From: Leptospira fluminis
Lineage (GTDB): Bacteria > Spirochaetota > Leptospiria > Leptospirales > Leptospiraceae
Direction: 5' to 3'
Assembly (NCBI RefSeq): GCF_004771275.1
Contig: NZ_RQEV01000008.1
Location: forward strand, 1 to 64,000
DNA: 64,000 bases
Shown: positions 40,724 to 49,931 of the stretch, piece after piece
Numbering within the stretch: the stretch's first letter is position 1
How the letters are laid out: the number at the start of each line of letters is the position of its first letter
Notes under the pieces: model-generated
What the model was told of the DNA's origin: nothing
Database searches by the model: none
The model's input: the letters and a program-made list of their open reading frames with translations, nothing else
Program-made: the position numbers and the translations under genes

Positions 40724-42721
40724 TTGGAAACCGTAGCGGAACAATTCTCCAAACTTTCCAGAATCTGGCCGGAATTCGAGTCCAGACCGGGCCAAATCCA
40801 GATGGCCGAAGCTGTGGAAAGCGCTTTCCGGGAAGCCAAACACTTGATCGTGGAAGCGGGAACCGGAGTAGGAAAATCCCTAGCATACCTAATCCCCGCC
40901 GCTCTATCCGCCCTGGAGAACCAAAAAACTGTGGTCATTTCCACGGAAACCAAGGCTCTCCAAGACCAGCTCGTCCGGAAAGACATCCCTCTCGTTTCAG
41001 AAATCCTAGGCCAGGAAATCCGTGCGGAAATCGCGATGGGAGCCTCAAACTACGTGTGCAAGAGGAAACTGGGAAACGTTCTCACGCAAGGAACCTTCGG
41101 TCCGGAAATGCTGGACCATCTGGAGTTCTTCAAGAATTGGACTTCCAAAACCGAGAGCGGAAGAAGACAGGAATACGACGGTTTTTCTTCATTCGATTTT
41201 TGGAATAAGGTTACCCGGGAAGCGGATTCCTGTTTAGGAAGAAATTGCCCGAACTTTTCCCATTCCTTTTACTTTTTGGAAAGAGCCAAATGGCAGAAGG
41301 CCCAGATCCTGATTGTCAACCACCACCTGCTCGCGGCACATATCGCTTCCGATTTTAACATTCTTCCTGAATTCGCCAAACTGGTGATAGACGAGGCCCA
41401 TCATTTTCCGGAAACCTTGGGGTCGGCGTTTCGTATCGAGTTGTCTTCCGGCGAAATCCAAAAGTTGCTCCAACAAGTCTGGAATTCCCAAAAGAAATCC
41501 GGATTAGCAGTGCGCCTCGGTTCCCCTAGGATCAACGACCTTACGACACAAGCAGGAGAAAAGCTATTTCATTGCTTCAACTCCATTGCCGGCGAACTTC
41601 CTTTGAATTTCTACGGCTCCCAAAGAATCCGTAAGGTATTGAAAATGGACGGAGGTGCCTTCGAATCCTTGTTGGATTCCTTGGAACAGACCCTTCTCCA
41701 GGAAGGAAAGAAATACAGCAAAGAAAGCGAAGAGTTGGAGGAAAAGGAAATCGCCCTGGAAATCGAAATGCTAGCCAAGCGGATCGGAGAAGTAGCGGAA
41801 GGACTGCATTTGTTTCGCACCATGGACGCAGGCGAGCGGGTGTATTGGGCGGATCCGCCGAACCAAAAAACGAAAGAAATCTACCCTAAACTCCTGACCC
41901 AGCCGTTGGAATCGGAAAGCATCCTAAGGGAAGTCCTGGAACCTAGGACGGAAAGCATCATATTCACCTCGGCCACCCTAGCCACGAATCGTGGGGATTT
42001 AAAATACTTCAGCCGGAGAATAGGGGATCTTTCCTCCAAATCCAGGATCGTTCCTTCTCCATTCCCGTACGAAAAACATTCCTTACTCTTTCTTCCGAAA
42101 GACGTAAGGGACGCTTCGGAAAATCCGGAGGGGAATTCCGCGGATCTTTCCCGTTATATTCTCAAATTGATCGAACTGACCCAAGGAAACACGTTCGTAC
42201 TCTTCACCTCCAATCGTTCTTTAAACGAAATATTAGAGACAGTACGGCCGTTGTCCCGGTTTCCGATTTTTTCCCAAATCGAACTTGGATCCGAACCGGC
42301 TAAAAACGCGTTTCTTTCCACGGAAAATTCCGTTCTCTTCGGTGTGTCCACGTTTTGGCAGGGAGTGGATATCCGAGGAGACAAGCTTAGGTCCGTGATT
42401 TTGACCAAACTTCCCTTCCAACCGCCCAACGATCCGGTTCTGGAAGCCAGGAGCGAAAAATGGAAGGAGCAAGGTGGGAATCCTTTCCGAGATCTCCAGC
42501 TTCCCTACGCTACCACGATCTTGAAGCAAGGTTTCGGTAGATTGATCCGATCGGAGAGAGACACCGGGATCGTGAGCCTGCTGGACTCCAGGATTTGGAC
42601 GAAATCCTACGGAAAGGATCTGATCTCCGCTCTTCCGCCCGCAAAACGGATCCCGTCCTGGGACGAATTGAAATCGGAATATTCAAAATTACCGAAATAT
42701 GCGACAGGTGCTTTGAAATGA
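40724..42721 (+). CDS. DinG-family (XPD-like) DNA helicase with an incomplete Fe-S cysteine set
   Basis: Superfamily 2 ATP-dependent 5'-3' helicase, 665 aa. Walker A VEAGTGVGKSLAYLIP (43-58), the DEAH box at 223-226 and the late motifs (FGVSTFWQGVDIRGDKL, LKQGFGRLIRSERDTG) are clear. The Fe-S insertion has C112, C170 and C175, but the expected fourth Cys before FYFLERA is S181, encoded TCC. No other Cys is close. The cluster may use Ser, be labile or be absent. No exonuclease domain is fused. The start is TTG 40724, 7 bases after AAGGA. It is coupled to the next gene (ATGA overlap). Confidence 0.88.
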   Translation: METVAEQFSKLSRIWPEFESRPGQIQMAEAVESAFREAKHLIVEAGTGVGKSLAYLIPAALSALENQKTVVISTETKALQDQLVRKDIPLVSEILGQEIRAEIAMGASNYVCKRKLGNVLTQGTFGPEMLDHLEFFKNWTSKTESGRRQEYDGFSSFDFWNKVTREADSCLGRNCPNFSHSFYFLERAKWQKAQILIVNHHLLAAHIASDFNILPEFAKLVIDEAHHFPETLGSAFRIELSSGEIQKLLQQVWNSQKKSGLAVRLGSPRINDLTTQAGEKLFHCFNSIAGELPLNFYGSQRIRKVLKMDGGAFESLLDSLEQTLLQEGKKYSKESEELEEKEIALEIEMLAKRIGEVAEGLHLFRTMDAGERVYWADPPNQKTKEIYPKLLTQPLESESILREVLEPRTESIIFTSATLATNRGDLKYFSRRIGDLSSKSRIVPSPFPYEKHSLLFLPKDVRDASENPEGNSADLSRYILKLIELTQGNTFVLFTSNRSLNEILETVRPLSRFPIFSQIELGSEPAKNAFLSTENSVLFGVSTFWQGVDIRGDKLRSVILTKLPFQPPNDPVLEARSEKWKEQGGNPFRDLQLPYATTILKQGFGRLIRSERDTGIVSLLDSRIWTKSYGKDLISALPPAKRIPSWDELKSEYSKLPKYATGALK

Positions 42722-43608
42722 ATCCGAGGAAAATTCCCGCTCTAGTTTTTGCATTTTCGACTCTGACGTTATGGTCCTTCCTTCCTCCTCTTTCCGCCTG
42801 GGAATCTTCCGACAAAACGGATACGATCACGGATTGGAAAAACGGAGAGATCCGCAAAACTGTGGAAAGACAGCTTCCGCGGATCGTCTTTCATCCGGAT
42901 GATCCGGAGTACAATCGGGAAGGAACCGCTAAAAATCTCACCGAAGCCAGAAATATCGCCAAAGAAGCGTTACGCGAGGACCTGAAGAAATACCTCTTTC
43001 GGGGAATGGAAAACCTAAGATTGGATTCGAACCAATTATTGAAGGAAAAAATCGGCAAAGACGAGACGTTCCGCGAAATCTTCCAGGAATTGTATGAAAA
43101 GGATCCTATAGAAATCGAAAATCGGTACAGGGAAAATCGCCTGATCGCCACCGGAATCCTTCCCCTCAAAGGTGCGAAAGGAATCTATTCCCATCTACTT
43201 CTTCCCTACTCCTCGGAGTCGTTTCCCGAATTTCATCCGGCCCTTCTCTCTACGGATTCCTATACGGGACTCATCGTGGACGCCAGACATTTACCCGTAG
43301 AGCCGGCACTTTTCCCCGAAATACGCAACGAGGACGGGGTGACCTTGTATTCTCCTCTTTTCCTGAAAAAAGGAACCGTGACGAATAACGGTTTTGCGAT
43401 CTATCTTTCCGATCCGAAAGAAGCGATGACACGGGGGATTTCCGGTGACAAACCGTACCTGACGACAGCCTTGTCCGTTTCCGGAAAGTATCCCGTGGAT
43501 CTGGTGATTTCGAACGAAGACGGAGAAAGGATCCTTGCCTCTCCCAAAACGAGAGAGGCATTGCGGAAAGGGAAAGTGGTTATTTTACTTGCGAAACAAG
43601 GGAAGTAA
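42718..43608 (+). CDS. Exported protein with LPP20/FlgT-like C-terminal motif
   Basis: 296 aa. The signal peptide (IPALVFAFSTLTLWSFLPPL, then SA) implies export. A helical middle (TEARNIAKEALREDLKKYLF) is followed by the segment YTGLIVDARHLPVEPALFPE and DGVTLYSP. This stretch is typical of LPP20/FlgT-related envelope proteins, which often serve the flagellum or cell surface. The start is ATG 42718, overlapping the helicase stop (ATGA); a longer reading inside the helicase gene is rejected. Its 3' end overlaps the convergent TPR gene by 29 bp. Confidence 0.65.
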   Translation: MNPRKIPALVFAFSTLTLWSFLPPLSAWESSDKTDTITDWKNGEIRKTVERQLPRIVFHPDDPEYNREGTAKNLTEARNIAKEALREDLKKYLFRGMENLRLDSNQLLKEKIGKDETFREIFQELYEKDPIEIENRYRENRLIATGILPLKGAKGIYSHLLLPYSSESFPEFHPALLSTDSYTGLIVDARHLPVEPALFPEIRNEDGVTLYSPLFLKKGTVTNNGFAIYLSDPKEAMTRGISGDKPYLTTALSVSGKYPVDLVISNEDGERILASPKTREALRKGKVVILLAKQGK

Positions 43609-44371
43609 AGACTTCCTCCGCTTTCTTATAGGATTGGGAAAAAAGATAGGCATACCCTAGATCCAAAAGTTCCTTTTCGGAAAGCTGTTTCTTCCTTTTT
43701 TCGTATTTCGGAATGTTTCGGATCATAGGCTCGTATTCGGTTACCTTATCCTCGTAACTCGGAATTTCTCCGGCGCCCGGAAGTTTTTCCAGAATTTCCT
43801 TAGCCTCTTCGAACTTTCCCAAATGAACGAGACAAAGCCCCAGAGCCGCCAAAACATCCCGGTCTTCCCGGAGAACAAGGCTGTTTCTTTTAAAAGATTC
43901 GAGCGCTTCTCCGAAACGACGCATATGGTACAAGGAAAAGAATTCCAATCCCGCAAAGAAATCGTCTTGAAAGAGAGTCTTGTAGATCTGGATCAGATCC
44001 AAAGCGAACTTGTAATTGCCGGCTTCTTCGCAAGTCCTGATTCCCGTCTTTAGAATGGAATAGGAAATCGGAGAGGAGGAGGCTTTGAAATATTCGTGAA
44101 ACAGAATCGCAGCTTCTCTCGGTCTTCCGTTGGACCTATGGAGATACGCTCCGAGAAGCGGGGTCAATACCGTCTTTCCTTCCAACGGGAAATTATTCGC
44201 GGTATCGGCACCCGTTTCGAACTGGCTGATCGCACTTAAGTGATGGATAAAAACGTTAGTGGGGTGCCGTTCTGCGGCCAGGGAAACTTCCTCGTATGCC
44301 CCGGTTTCGAAAAGTTCCCACACGGATTCTTCCAAAGATACGGAATGGGAAATCGCTGAACTCTTGGCCAT
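43580..44371 (-). CDS. TPR-repeat protein
   Basis: 263 aa, all helical, with TPR-type repeats: LLGAYLHRSNGRPREAAILF, CEEAGNYKFALDLIQIYKTL, AALGLCLVHLGKFEEAKEIL and LGYAYLFSQSYKKAEEVFTS. No signal peptide, so probably a cytoplasmic scaffold. The start is ATG 44371. It lies downstream of asnS on the minus strand (92-bp gap) and overlaps the end of the convergent exported-protein gene. The partner proteins are unknown. Confidence 0.75.
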   Translation of the reverse strand: MAKSSAISHSVSLEESVWELFETGAYEEVSLAAERHPTNVFIHHLSAISQFETGADTANNFPLEGKTVLTPLLGAYLHRSNGRPREAAILFHEYFKASSSPISYSILKTGIRTCEEAGNYKFALDLIQIYKTLFQDDFFAGLEFFSLYHMRRFGEALESFKRNSLVLREDRDVLAALGLCLVHLGKFEEAKEILEKLPGAGEIPSYEDKVTEYEPMIRNIPKYEKRKKQLSEKELLDLGYAYLFSQSYKKAEEVFTSLVSQVK

Positions 44372-44463
44372 AGTGATACTATCCTCTATTCCTGGTATCG
44401 GAGAGGATTTCGATTTTCAGCGTTTTTTTTTCGAAAGAAAAACCGTTTCCGAAGGGAAGATAT

Positions 44464-45771
44464 TTAAGGATAGAGTCTTTCCATCATCCGAGGGAACGGA
44501 ATACATTCGCGGATATGCGAAAGGCCGCAAATCCAGGCGATCAACCTTTCCGATCCCAGCCCGAATCCGGAATGCGGAACGGAGCCGTACTTACGCAATT
44601 CCAAATACCATTCGTACGACTCCACGGGCAGTTTTTCCTCTTCCAATCTTTTTATAATATTGGAATAATTTTCCTCCCGTTCGGAACCTCCGATGATTTC
44701 CCCCACTCCGTCGGGGGCGATGAGATCCGCGTTTAAGACCGTGCGAGGATCCTCCGGATTCACTTTCATATAAAACGCCTTGGCTTCCCTAGGATATTTT
44801 TGTATAAAGACCGGTCCTCCGTATTTTCGGGCCAACATCTGTTCCCTTTCCGAATTGATATCGTCTCCCCACACGATGTCTTCCTTTTCCGATCGCAGAA
44901 ATTCCAGCGCATCCTTGTAATCGATCTTAGGAAACGGTCTTTCCATATATTCCAATAGAGGCCCCGGATCCCGTTCCAACACTTTCAGTTCCGGAAGACA
45001 AGCCTGCACAGTTTGCTTTACGACGGTCTTGATAAAGTCTTCCTGCAATTCCATGTTTTGCTCGTGGGAAACGAAGGCGCTCTCCGCTTCCAACATCCAA
45101 AACTCCGTTAGGTGTCTCCTGGTTTTGCTTTTTTCCGCGCGAAAGGTAGGACCGAAACAATATACCCTATTGTGCGCGAAGATGGCCGTCTCCAGATAAA
45201 GCTGGCCCGTTTGCGCCAAGTACGCGTTCCCTAAATCGAAGTACTCCGTGGAAAAAAGGGTCCCCGCGGATTCCCCTATGGATCCGGTCAATATGGGAGT
45301 ATCGATCAAGGTGAATTTGCGTTCGTGAAAATAGTTCCGGATGGAGAAAGACAACTCGTCCCTCACTCTCAAAATGGCAAGTTGACGACTGGATCGCAAC
45401 CAAAGATGACGTTGGGATAATAGGAAATCTATTCCGTGGTCTTTCGGAGTAATGGGATAATTTTCCGACTCTCCGATCTTCCGAAAAGATTCCAAAATCA
45501 ATTCGTATCCGATCGGAGATTTTTCGTTCTCTACCAGCTTTCCTGTCACGGACAGGGAAGTTTCCTGCTTAAGATGTTTGATTTCGGAAAAGGTCTCTTC
45601 CGCCAGAAGTTCCTTTTCCGCGAGGACTTGCAGAATTCTCCCCGAATTCCTAAGGCTTAGAAATTGCCTAGCGTTCGAGCCCCTGATCCCGTGGACCCAG
45701 CCCTGGATCGTCACGAGCTGTCCCCGGTATTCTGAAAGTTCGTTTAAGGAAATCGTTTTGGGTTCGGACAT
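44464..45771 (-). CDS. asnS: Asparaginyl-tRNA synthetase
   Basis: Class IIb synthetase charging tRNA-Asn; 435 aa. It has an N-terminal OB fold (VTIQGWVHGIRGSNARQFLS), motif 2 (VYCFGPTFRAEKSKTRRHLT, then EFWMLE) and motif 3 (GFGLGSERLIAWICGL). The motif-2 sequence and lack of the AspRS insertion fit AsnRS. ATG 45771 (MSEPKTISLNELS) is preferred over an upstream in-frame start at 45825. Direct Asn charging means the GatCAB genes elsewhere in the window are probably needed for Gln-tRNA. It is divergent to folD. Confidence 0.93.
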   Translation of the reverse strand: MSEPKTISLNELSEYRGQLVTIQGWVHGIRGSNARQFLSLRNSGRILQVLAEKELLAEETFSEIKHLKQETSLSVTGKLVENEKSPIGYELILESFRKIGESENYPITPKDHGIDFLLSQRHLWLRSSRQLAILRVRDELSFSIRNYFHERKFTLIDTPILTGSIGESAGTLFSTEYFDLGNAYLAQTGQLYLETAIFAHNRVYCFGPTFRAEKSKTRRHLTEFWMLEAESAFVSHEQNMELQEDFIKTVVKQTVQACLPELKVLERDPGPLLEYMERPFPKIDYKDALEFLRSEKEDIVWGDDINSEREQMLARKYGGPVFIQKYPREAKAFYMKVNPEDPRTVLNADLIAPDGVGEIIGGSEREENYSNIIKRLEEEKLPVESYEWYLELRKYGSVPHSGFGLGSERLIAWICGLSHIRECIPFPRMMERLYP

Positions 45772-45852
45772 GGATCGTATTTTAGCTCCGAGGCAGGACT
45801 GAAAAGGATTATTTTGGAATGACATTCAAGGACGAAAGGAAATCCTGATTCT

Positions 45853-46707
45853 ATGGATCCCAGGCTGTTAGACGGCAAAAAACTCTCCCAGAAAATCAAA
45901 GATTCGATCGCTGAGGAAATCCGACAGATGGTAGCGGCAGGGAAAAAACCCCCGAAGTTAGCGACCATTCTCGTAGGGAATAATCCGGCTTCCGAAACCT
46001 ACGTCAGTATGAAAGTAAAAGCCTGTCATTCCGTGGGAATGCTTTCCGAAAAAATCGAACTGCCGGAATCCACGACCACCGAGGAACTTTTGAAAGTCAT
46101 CGACCGGTTGAACGCGGATCCGAACACACACGGAATCCTATTGCAGCACCCTTGCCCCCACCAAATCGACGAACGCGCAGCCTTCGATCGGATCTCCTTA
46201 CAAAAGGACGTGGACGGAGTGACCACCCTTTCTTTCGGGAAACTTTCTATGGGAGTGGAGACATTTCTCCCCTGTACCCCCTACGGTATGATCCTTTTAT
46301 TACGGGAATACGGAATCTCTCCGGAAGGAAAACAGGCAGCCGTGGTCGGAAGATCGCCGATCTTAGGAAAACCGATGGCTATGCTCCTAACGGAAATGAA
46401 CGCCACAGTCACACTTTGTCATTCTAAAACGAAAGGTTTAGAAGAGATCGTCCGTAACGCCGACATCGTCGTAGGCGCCGTGGGCAAACCTGAATTCGTA
46501 AAAGCTTCCTGGATCAAACCGGGTGCGGTCCTACTCGATGCGGGATACAATCCCGGAAACGTAGGGGATATAGAGATTTCCAAAGCCAAAGAAATTTCCT
46601 CCTACTACACTCCGGTACCGGGCGGAGTCGGTCCCATGACGATAGCGGTCCTGCTCCTTCAGACTTTGTATTCCGCAAAAGATCACTTTACACCCCCGTT
46701 AAAGTGA
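45853..46707 (+). CDS. folD: Methylenetetrahydrofolate dehydrogenase / cyclohydrolase
   Basis: Bifunctional one-carbon enzyme interconverting 5,10-methylene-THF and 10-formyl-THF. The 284 aa contain the catalytic Tyr/Lys segment ETYVSMKVKACHSVG and the family motif LQKDVDGVTTLSFGKLSMG. The NADP-binding region is VVGRSPILGKPMAMLL, and the closing motif is VPGGVGPMTIAVLL. The start is ATG 45853, with AAAGGA about 8 bases upstream. It is followed by the esterase-like gene after 16 bp. Confidence 0.96.
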   Translation: MDPRLLDGKKLSQKIKDSIAEEIRQMVAAGKKPPKLATILVGNNPASETYVSMKVKACHSVGMLSEKIELPESTTTEELLKVIDRLNADPNTHGILLQHPCPHQIDERAAFDRISLQKDVDGVTTLSFGKLSMGVETFLPCTPYGMILLLREYGISPEGKQAAVVGRSPILGKPMAMLLTEMNATVTLCHSKTKGLEEIVRNADIVVGAVGKPEFVKASWIKPGAVLLDAGYNPGNVGDIEISKAKEISSYYTPVPGGVGPMTIAVLLLQTLYSAKDHFTPPLK

Positions 46708-46723
46708 AAACGATGTATCCCTA

Positions 46724-47689
46724 ATGGCTATCAGTTTCGACGAATGCTTCCAGACTTACCCTACTCTTCAGCCTCCGGCGGATCTGGACGAATTTTGGAC
46801 GGAAGCGATTCGGGAACTCAAAGGTTTTCCGGTCAAAAACCAGACCAAGGCCTTGTTAAAAGGAACCATACTCAAAGAAACCATTTACGATATTTCCTTC
46901 CAATCCTACGGAAACGCTACTTTGACGGGAAGCTTGGTCATTCCGCGGAAACGGGGAGACCTTCCCGTATTGGTGTACTTTCATGATTACGCCAAAGATC
47001 GTCCCCAGATCATCAAAGGATTGACGGAGGCGGGAATCGCGCAAATGATCCTGGACCTGAGAGGTCACGGGGCCCAACTCATTCGCCCCGTATTGAAGGA
47101 AGGGGAACTCCCCGATCCGGACTGGACTCCCGGTTATTTCCGCAAAGGTCTGGAGGCGAAAGAATCGTTTTTCCTAAAAGCGATGTACCTGGACGTCATC
47201 CGAACCATAGAGTTTTTGAGGTTAACGGACGGGATCGACGGGGAAAAAATCGTTCTCGCAGGAAAGGGCTTAGGTGCCGCCATGTCCCTCTTCGGAGCGG
47301 CGCATTCCAATCGGGTAAAAGGAATCATCCTGGAAACGCCTAACTTCTGTTATATCGAGGATGCCCAACTGAAATTGGGAACGAATTGGACCAAGGAAGT
47401 GTCCGAACAGTTGGCGGCTTCGAAATCCAAGAAGACGGTTTTGCGTAAAAATCTTTCCTACTTCGATACCTTGAATTTTTCCAAAAAGATCAAGGTTCCT
47501 ACGTTAGTCTCCGTCGGAATGGAGGACAGGGTCTCCCATCCGAAGTCCGTCTTTGCACTTTTCAATCATATACAAGGCGATAAAAGAATGCAAGTGTATC
47601 CGACGGAAGGCAACGAGGCGGGCGTTGCGGGAGACAAACAAAATCTTGCAAATCTGGAATTCGCCAAAGAAATCCTGATTTCCGAATGA
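46724..47689 (+). CDS. Acetyl xylan esterase / cephalosporin deacetylase homologue lacking catalytic Ser and His
   Basis: 321-aa alpha/beta hydrolase of the AXE1 (CE7) family: the N-terminal YPTLQPPADLDEFWTEAI, IAQMILDLRGHGAQ, LSYFDTLNFSKKIKVPTLVS and FALFNHIQGDKRMQVYP align along the whole length. The nucleophile elbow, normally GGSQGG, reads GKGLGA with G182 (codon GGC) at the Ser position. The acid D268 is kept (GMEDRVSHP), but the His position in the final loop is N297 (EGNEAG, normally NNHEGG). It should therefore be catalytically dead and may bind a ligand or partner. The gene is intact and coupled to cysS through ATGA, so it is not a pseudogene in the usual sense. Confidence 0.8.
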   Translation: MAISFDECFQTYPTLQPPADLDEFWTEAIRELKGFPVKNQTKALLKGTILKETIYDISFQSYGNATLTGSLVIPRKRGDLPVLVYFHDYAKDRPQIIKGLTEAGIAQMILDLRGHGAQLIRPVLKEGELPDPDWTPGYFRKGLEAKESFFLKAMYLDVIRTIEFLRLTDGIDGEKIVLAGKGLGAAMSLFGAAHSNRVKGIILETPNFCYIEDAQLKLGTNWTKEVSEQLAASKSKKTVLRKNLSYFDTLNFSKKIKVPTLVSVGMEDRVSHPKSVFALFNHIQGDKRMQVYPTEGNEAGVAGDKQNLANLEFAKEILISE

Positions 47690-49098
47690 GAGAAGTTCGC
47701 TTCCATAACACTCTTACCGGGAAGAAAGAACCTTTCTTGCCCGAAGACAAAAATAAGGTCCGGATCTATTCCTGCGGCCCTACGGTCTATAACTTCGCAC
47801 ATATAGGAAACCTACGCGCCTTTTTATTCGTGGATTTGTTACGTCGTTCCTTACGTGCGTTAGGATTCGGCGCCGAGATGACCATGAACATCACGGACAT
47901 AGACGACAAGATCATTCGAGAATCCATCTCTTCCGGACAAAACATCCAGGAATTCACTCGTCCTTGGACGGAGGCGTTCTTTCAGGACTTGGAAACCGTG
48001 GGAATCCAAAGGCTGGAACACTATCCGAAGGCGACGGATTCCGTCCCCGAGATGGTGGAGATCATTCATCTTTTGCAGAAAAGGGGTCTGGTCTACGAAA
48101 AGGAAGGAAGTCTCTACTATTCTATTTCGAAATTTTCGGAATACGGCAAGCTTTCCCATATCGACTCGACAGGAATGAAGACCGGCACCAGGTACGACAC
48201 CGACGAGTACGAAAAAGACGACGTGCGCGATTTCGTCTTATGGAAATCCCCGAAGCTGGAAGGGGAAGCATTCTGGGATACGGATCTCGGCAAAGGTAGA
48301 CCGGGATGGCATCTGGAATGTTCCGCGATGATCCGTAAAATCTACGGTTCCGGGATAGACATTCACACGGGAGGTGTAGATCTCACCTTCCCTCATCATG
48401 AAAACGAAATCGCACAGAGTGAAGGCGCGTATCCGGACGAGCCTTTCGTAAAGTACTGGCTCCATTCGGAACACCTGCTCGTGAACGGCGAAAAGATGTC
48501 CAAATCCAAAGGAAATTTTTTTACCCTCAGAGACCTTCTGCAAAAGGGAGCCGATCCGAAAGCGCTTCGCTTTCTACTTTTAGGAGCGCATTACAGGAGC
48601 AAATTGAATTTTACCTTCGATCGTCTGGAAGAAGCGAACCAAGCCGTCCAGCGTTTGCAGACTTGCCTCGATCGTTTGCTAACGGAGAAAGAGACGCCGA
48701 GTTTCTCGTTCCGGGACGCCTCCCCGATTCCGACCCGGGAACTTTGGGAGCAAATGCTGGATTCTTTGGCGGACGACCTGAACGTTTCTAAATTTCTGGC
48801 CTGCGTGTATGAAGCGGTAAAATCTTTGAATCAAAGATTGGACAAACGGGCATTAACGGCTCCGCAGGCGGAAGAGGCCGTGGAATTCTTCCGCAAAGCC
48901 GACGGAATACTCGGAATCCTGGAATTCGAGCGGAAACCGGAAACCTTGGACTCCGAGATAGACGAACTCGTACAAAGAAGACAGGAAGCCAGAAAGAACA
49001 AGGACTTTGCCCTTTCCGACCAAATTAGAGATAGGCTAAACGAACTGGGAATCGTAGTGGAAGACACGAAAGACGGATTGAGGTGGAGAAGAAAGTGA
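47686..49098 (+). CDS. cysS: Cysteinyl-tRNA synthetase
   Basis: Class I synthetase charging tRNA-Cys, 470 aa. CGPTVYNFAHIGNLRAFLFV contains the zinc Cys and the HIGN signature. ECSAM and HHENE supply further zinc ligands. KMSKSKGN is the second signature, and the C-terminal helical anticodon-binding region ends GIVVEDTKDGLRWRRK. The start is ATG 47686, overlapping the preceding stop by four bases. It is coupled downstream to the rRNA methyltransferase (GTGA), a pairing seen in many bacteria. Confidence 0.97.
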   Translation: MREVRFHNTLTGKKEPFLPEDKNKVRIYSCGPTVYNFAHIGNLRAFLFVDLLRRSLRALGFGAEMTMNITDIDDKIIRESISSGQNIQEFTRPWTEAFFQDLETVGIQRLEHYPKATDSVPEMVEIIHLLQKRGLVYEKEGSLYYSISKFSEYGKLSHIDSTGMKTGTRYDTDEYEKDDVRDFVLWKSPKLEGEAFWDTDLGKGRPGWHLECSAMIRKIYGSGIDIHTGGVDLTFPHHENEIAQSEGAYPDEPFVKYWLHSEHLLVNGEKMSKSKGNFFTLRDLLQKGADPKALRFLLLGAHYRSKLNFTFDRLEEANQAVQRLQTCLDRLLTEKETPSFSFRDASPIPTRELWEQMLDSLADDLNVSKFLACVYEAVKSLNQRLDKRALTAPQAEEAVEFFRKADGILGILEFERKPETLDSEIDELVQRRQEARKNKDFALSDQIRDRLNELGIVVEDTKDGLRWRRK

Positions 49099-49841
49099 GT
49101 CGATCGGATTTTATATACGGTAAGAGGAATATCTCCGAAAACCTGATCCGACATCTAGAGTTCGGATCCGAACTTTCTTTCCAGGAAGTCTGGGTAAAAG
49201 CGAACCCTAACCAGGAATTACGAGAAATCCTGAAACGCCTTCCGAAACACGTCAAAGTCAACGAAGTCTCGTTAAGCAAATTGGACCAACTCGTTCCGGG
49301 TTGCAACCACCAGGGAATCATCGCCCAAAGGATTCTATTTCACAGCGGAGATAAAAAGTCCTTCGAAGAACATTTGAAATCCTGTAAGGGGCCGATCCTG
49401 ATTCCTGACCGGATCCAAGACCCCGGCAACTTGGGAAACATACTTAGGACGGCCGAATGTTTCGGAGTGGAGACCGTCTTGATCCCGGATCGAGAATCTT
49501 CCGGAATCACACCTGTGGTGGAAAAAACCGCCTCCGGAGCCCTGGCCTACTTGCAAGTGTTTCGCGTAGGGAACCTAGCCCAACTTCTGGACAAATTAAA
49601 GAAACGGAATTTTTGGGTAGTATCGACCGCCGACCAAGGAAGCGAAGATTGGTCCAAGGTTCCGGCATGGGAGGACCTGGTCATCCTGATGGGAAACGAA
49701 GGGGACGGAGTCAAAAGGATCCTTCTGGATAAATCCGATTTCGTTTTAAGGATCCCTCTTCACGGTCATATTTCCTCTCTGAATGTAACAGTGGCGACCG
49801 GTATCGTCTTGGACAGACTCAAGAATCGCCCTCTTCCGTAA
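49095..49841 (+). CDS. rlmB: SpoU/TrmH-family rRNA 2'-O-methyltransferase
   Basis: SPOUT-fold methyltransferase, 248 aa. After an N-terminal substrate-binding domain (DFIYGKRNISENL, LVPGCNHQGIIAQ), the three SPOUT motifs appear: LIPDRIQDPGNLGNILRTAE, VILMGNEGDGVKRI, and RIPLHGHISSLNVTVATGIV. This pattern fits RlmB, which methylates a Gly-loop guanosine in 23S rRNA; a tRNA target cannot be excluded. The start is GTG 49095, overlapping the cysS stop and six bases after GGAG; an upstream GTG at 49083 is less well placed. Confidence 0.88.
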   Translation: MSRSDFIYGKRNISENLIRHLEFGSELSFQEVWVKANPNQELREILKRLPKHVKVNEVSLSKLDQLVPGCNHQGIIAQRILFHSGDKKSFEEHLKSCKGPILIPDRIQDPGNLGNILRTAECFGVETVLIPDRESSGITPVVEKTASGALAYLQVFRVGNLAQLLDKLKKRNFWVVSTADQGSEDWSKVPAWEDLVILMGNEGDGVKRILLDKSDFVLRIPLHGHISSLNVTVATGIVLDRLKNRPLP

Positions 49842-49931
49842 TCCGTTCGTCATCGGAACCCTCTTTTTTCTACCCCGTCCTCCCGTTTTTACTGCTTGCG
49901 AAAGTTCTACGAATCGTGCGACTCTTAAGAA

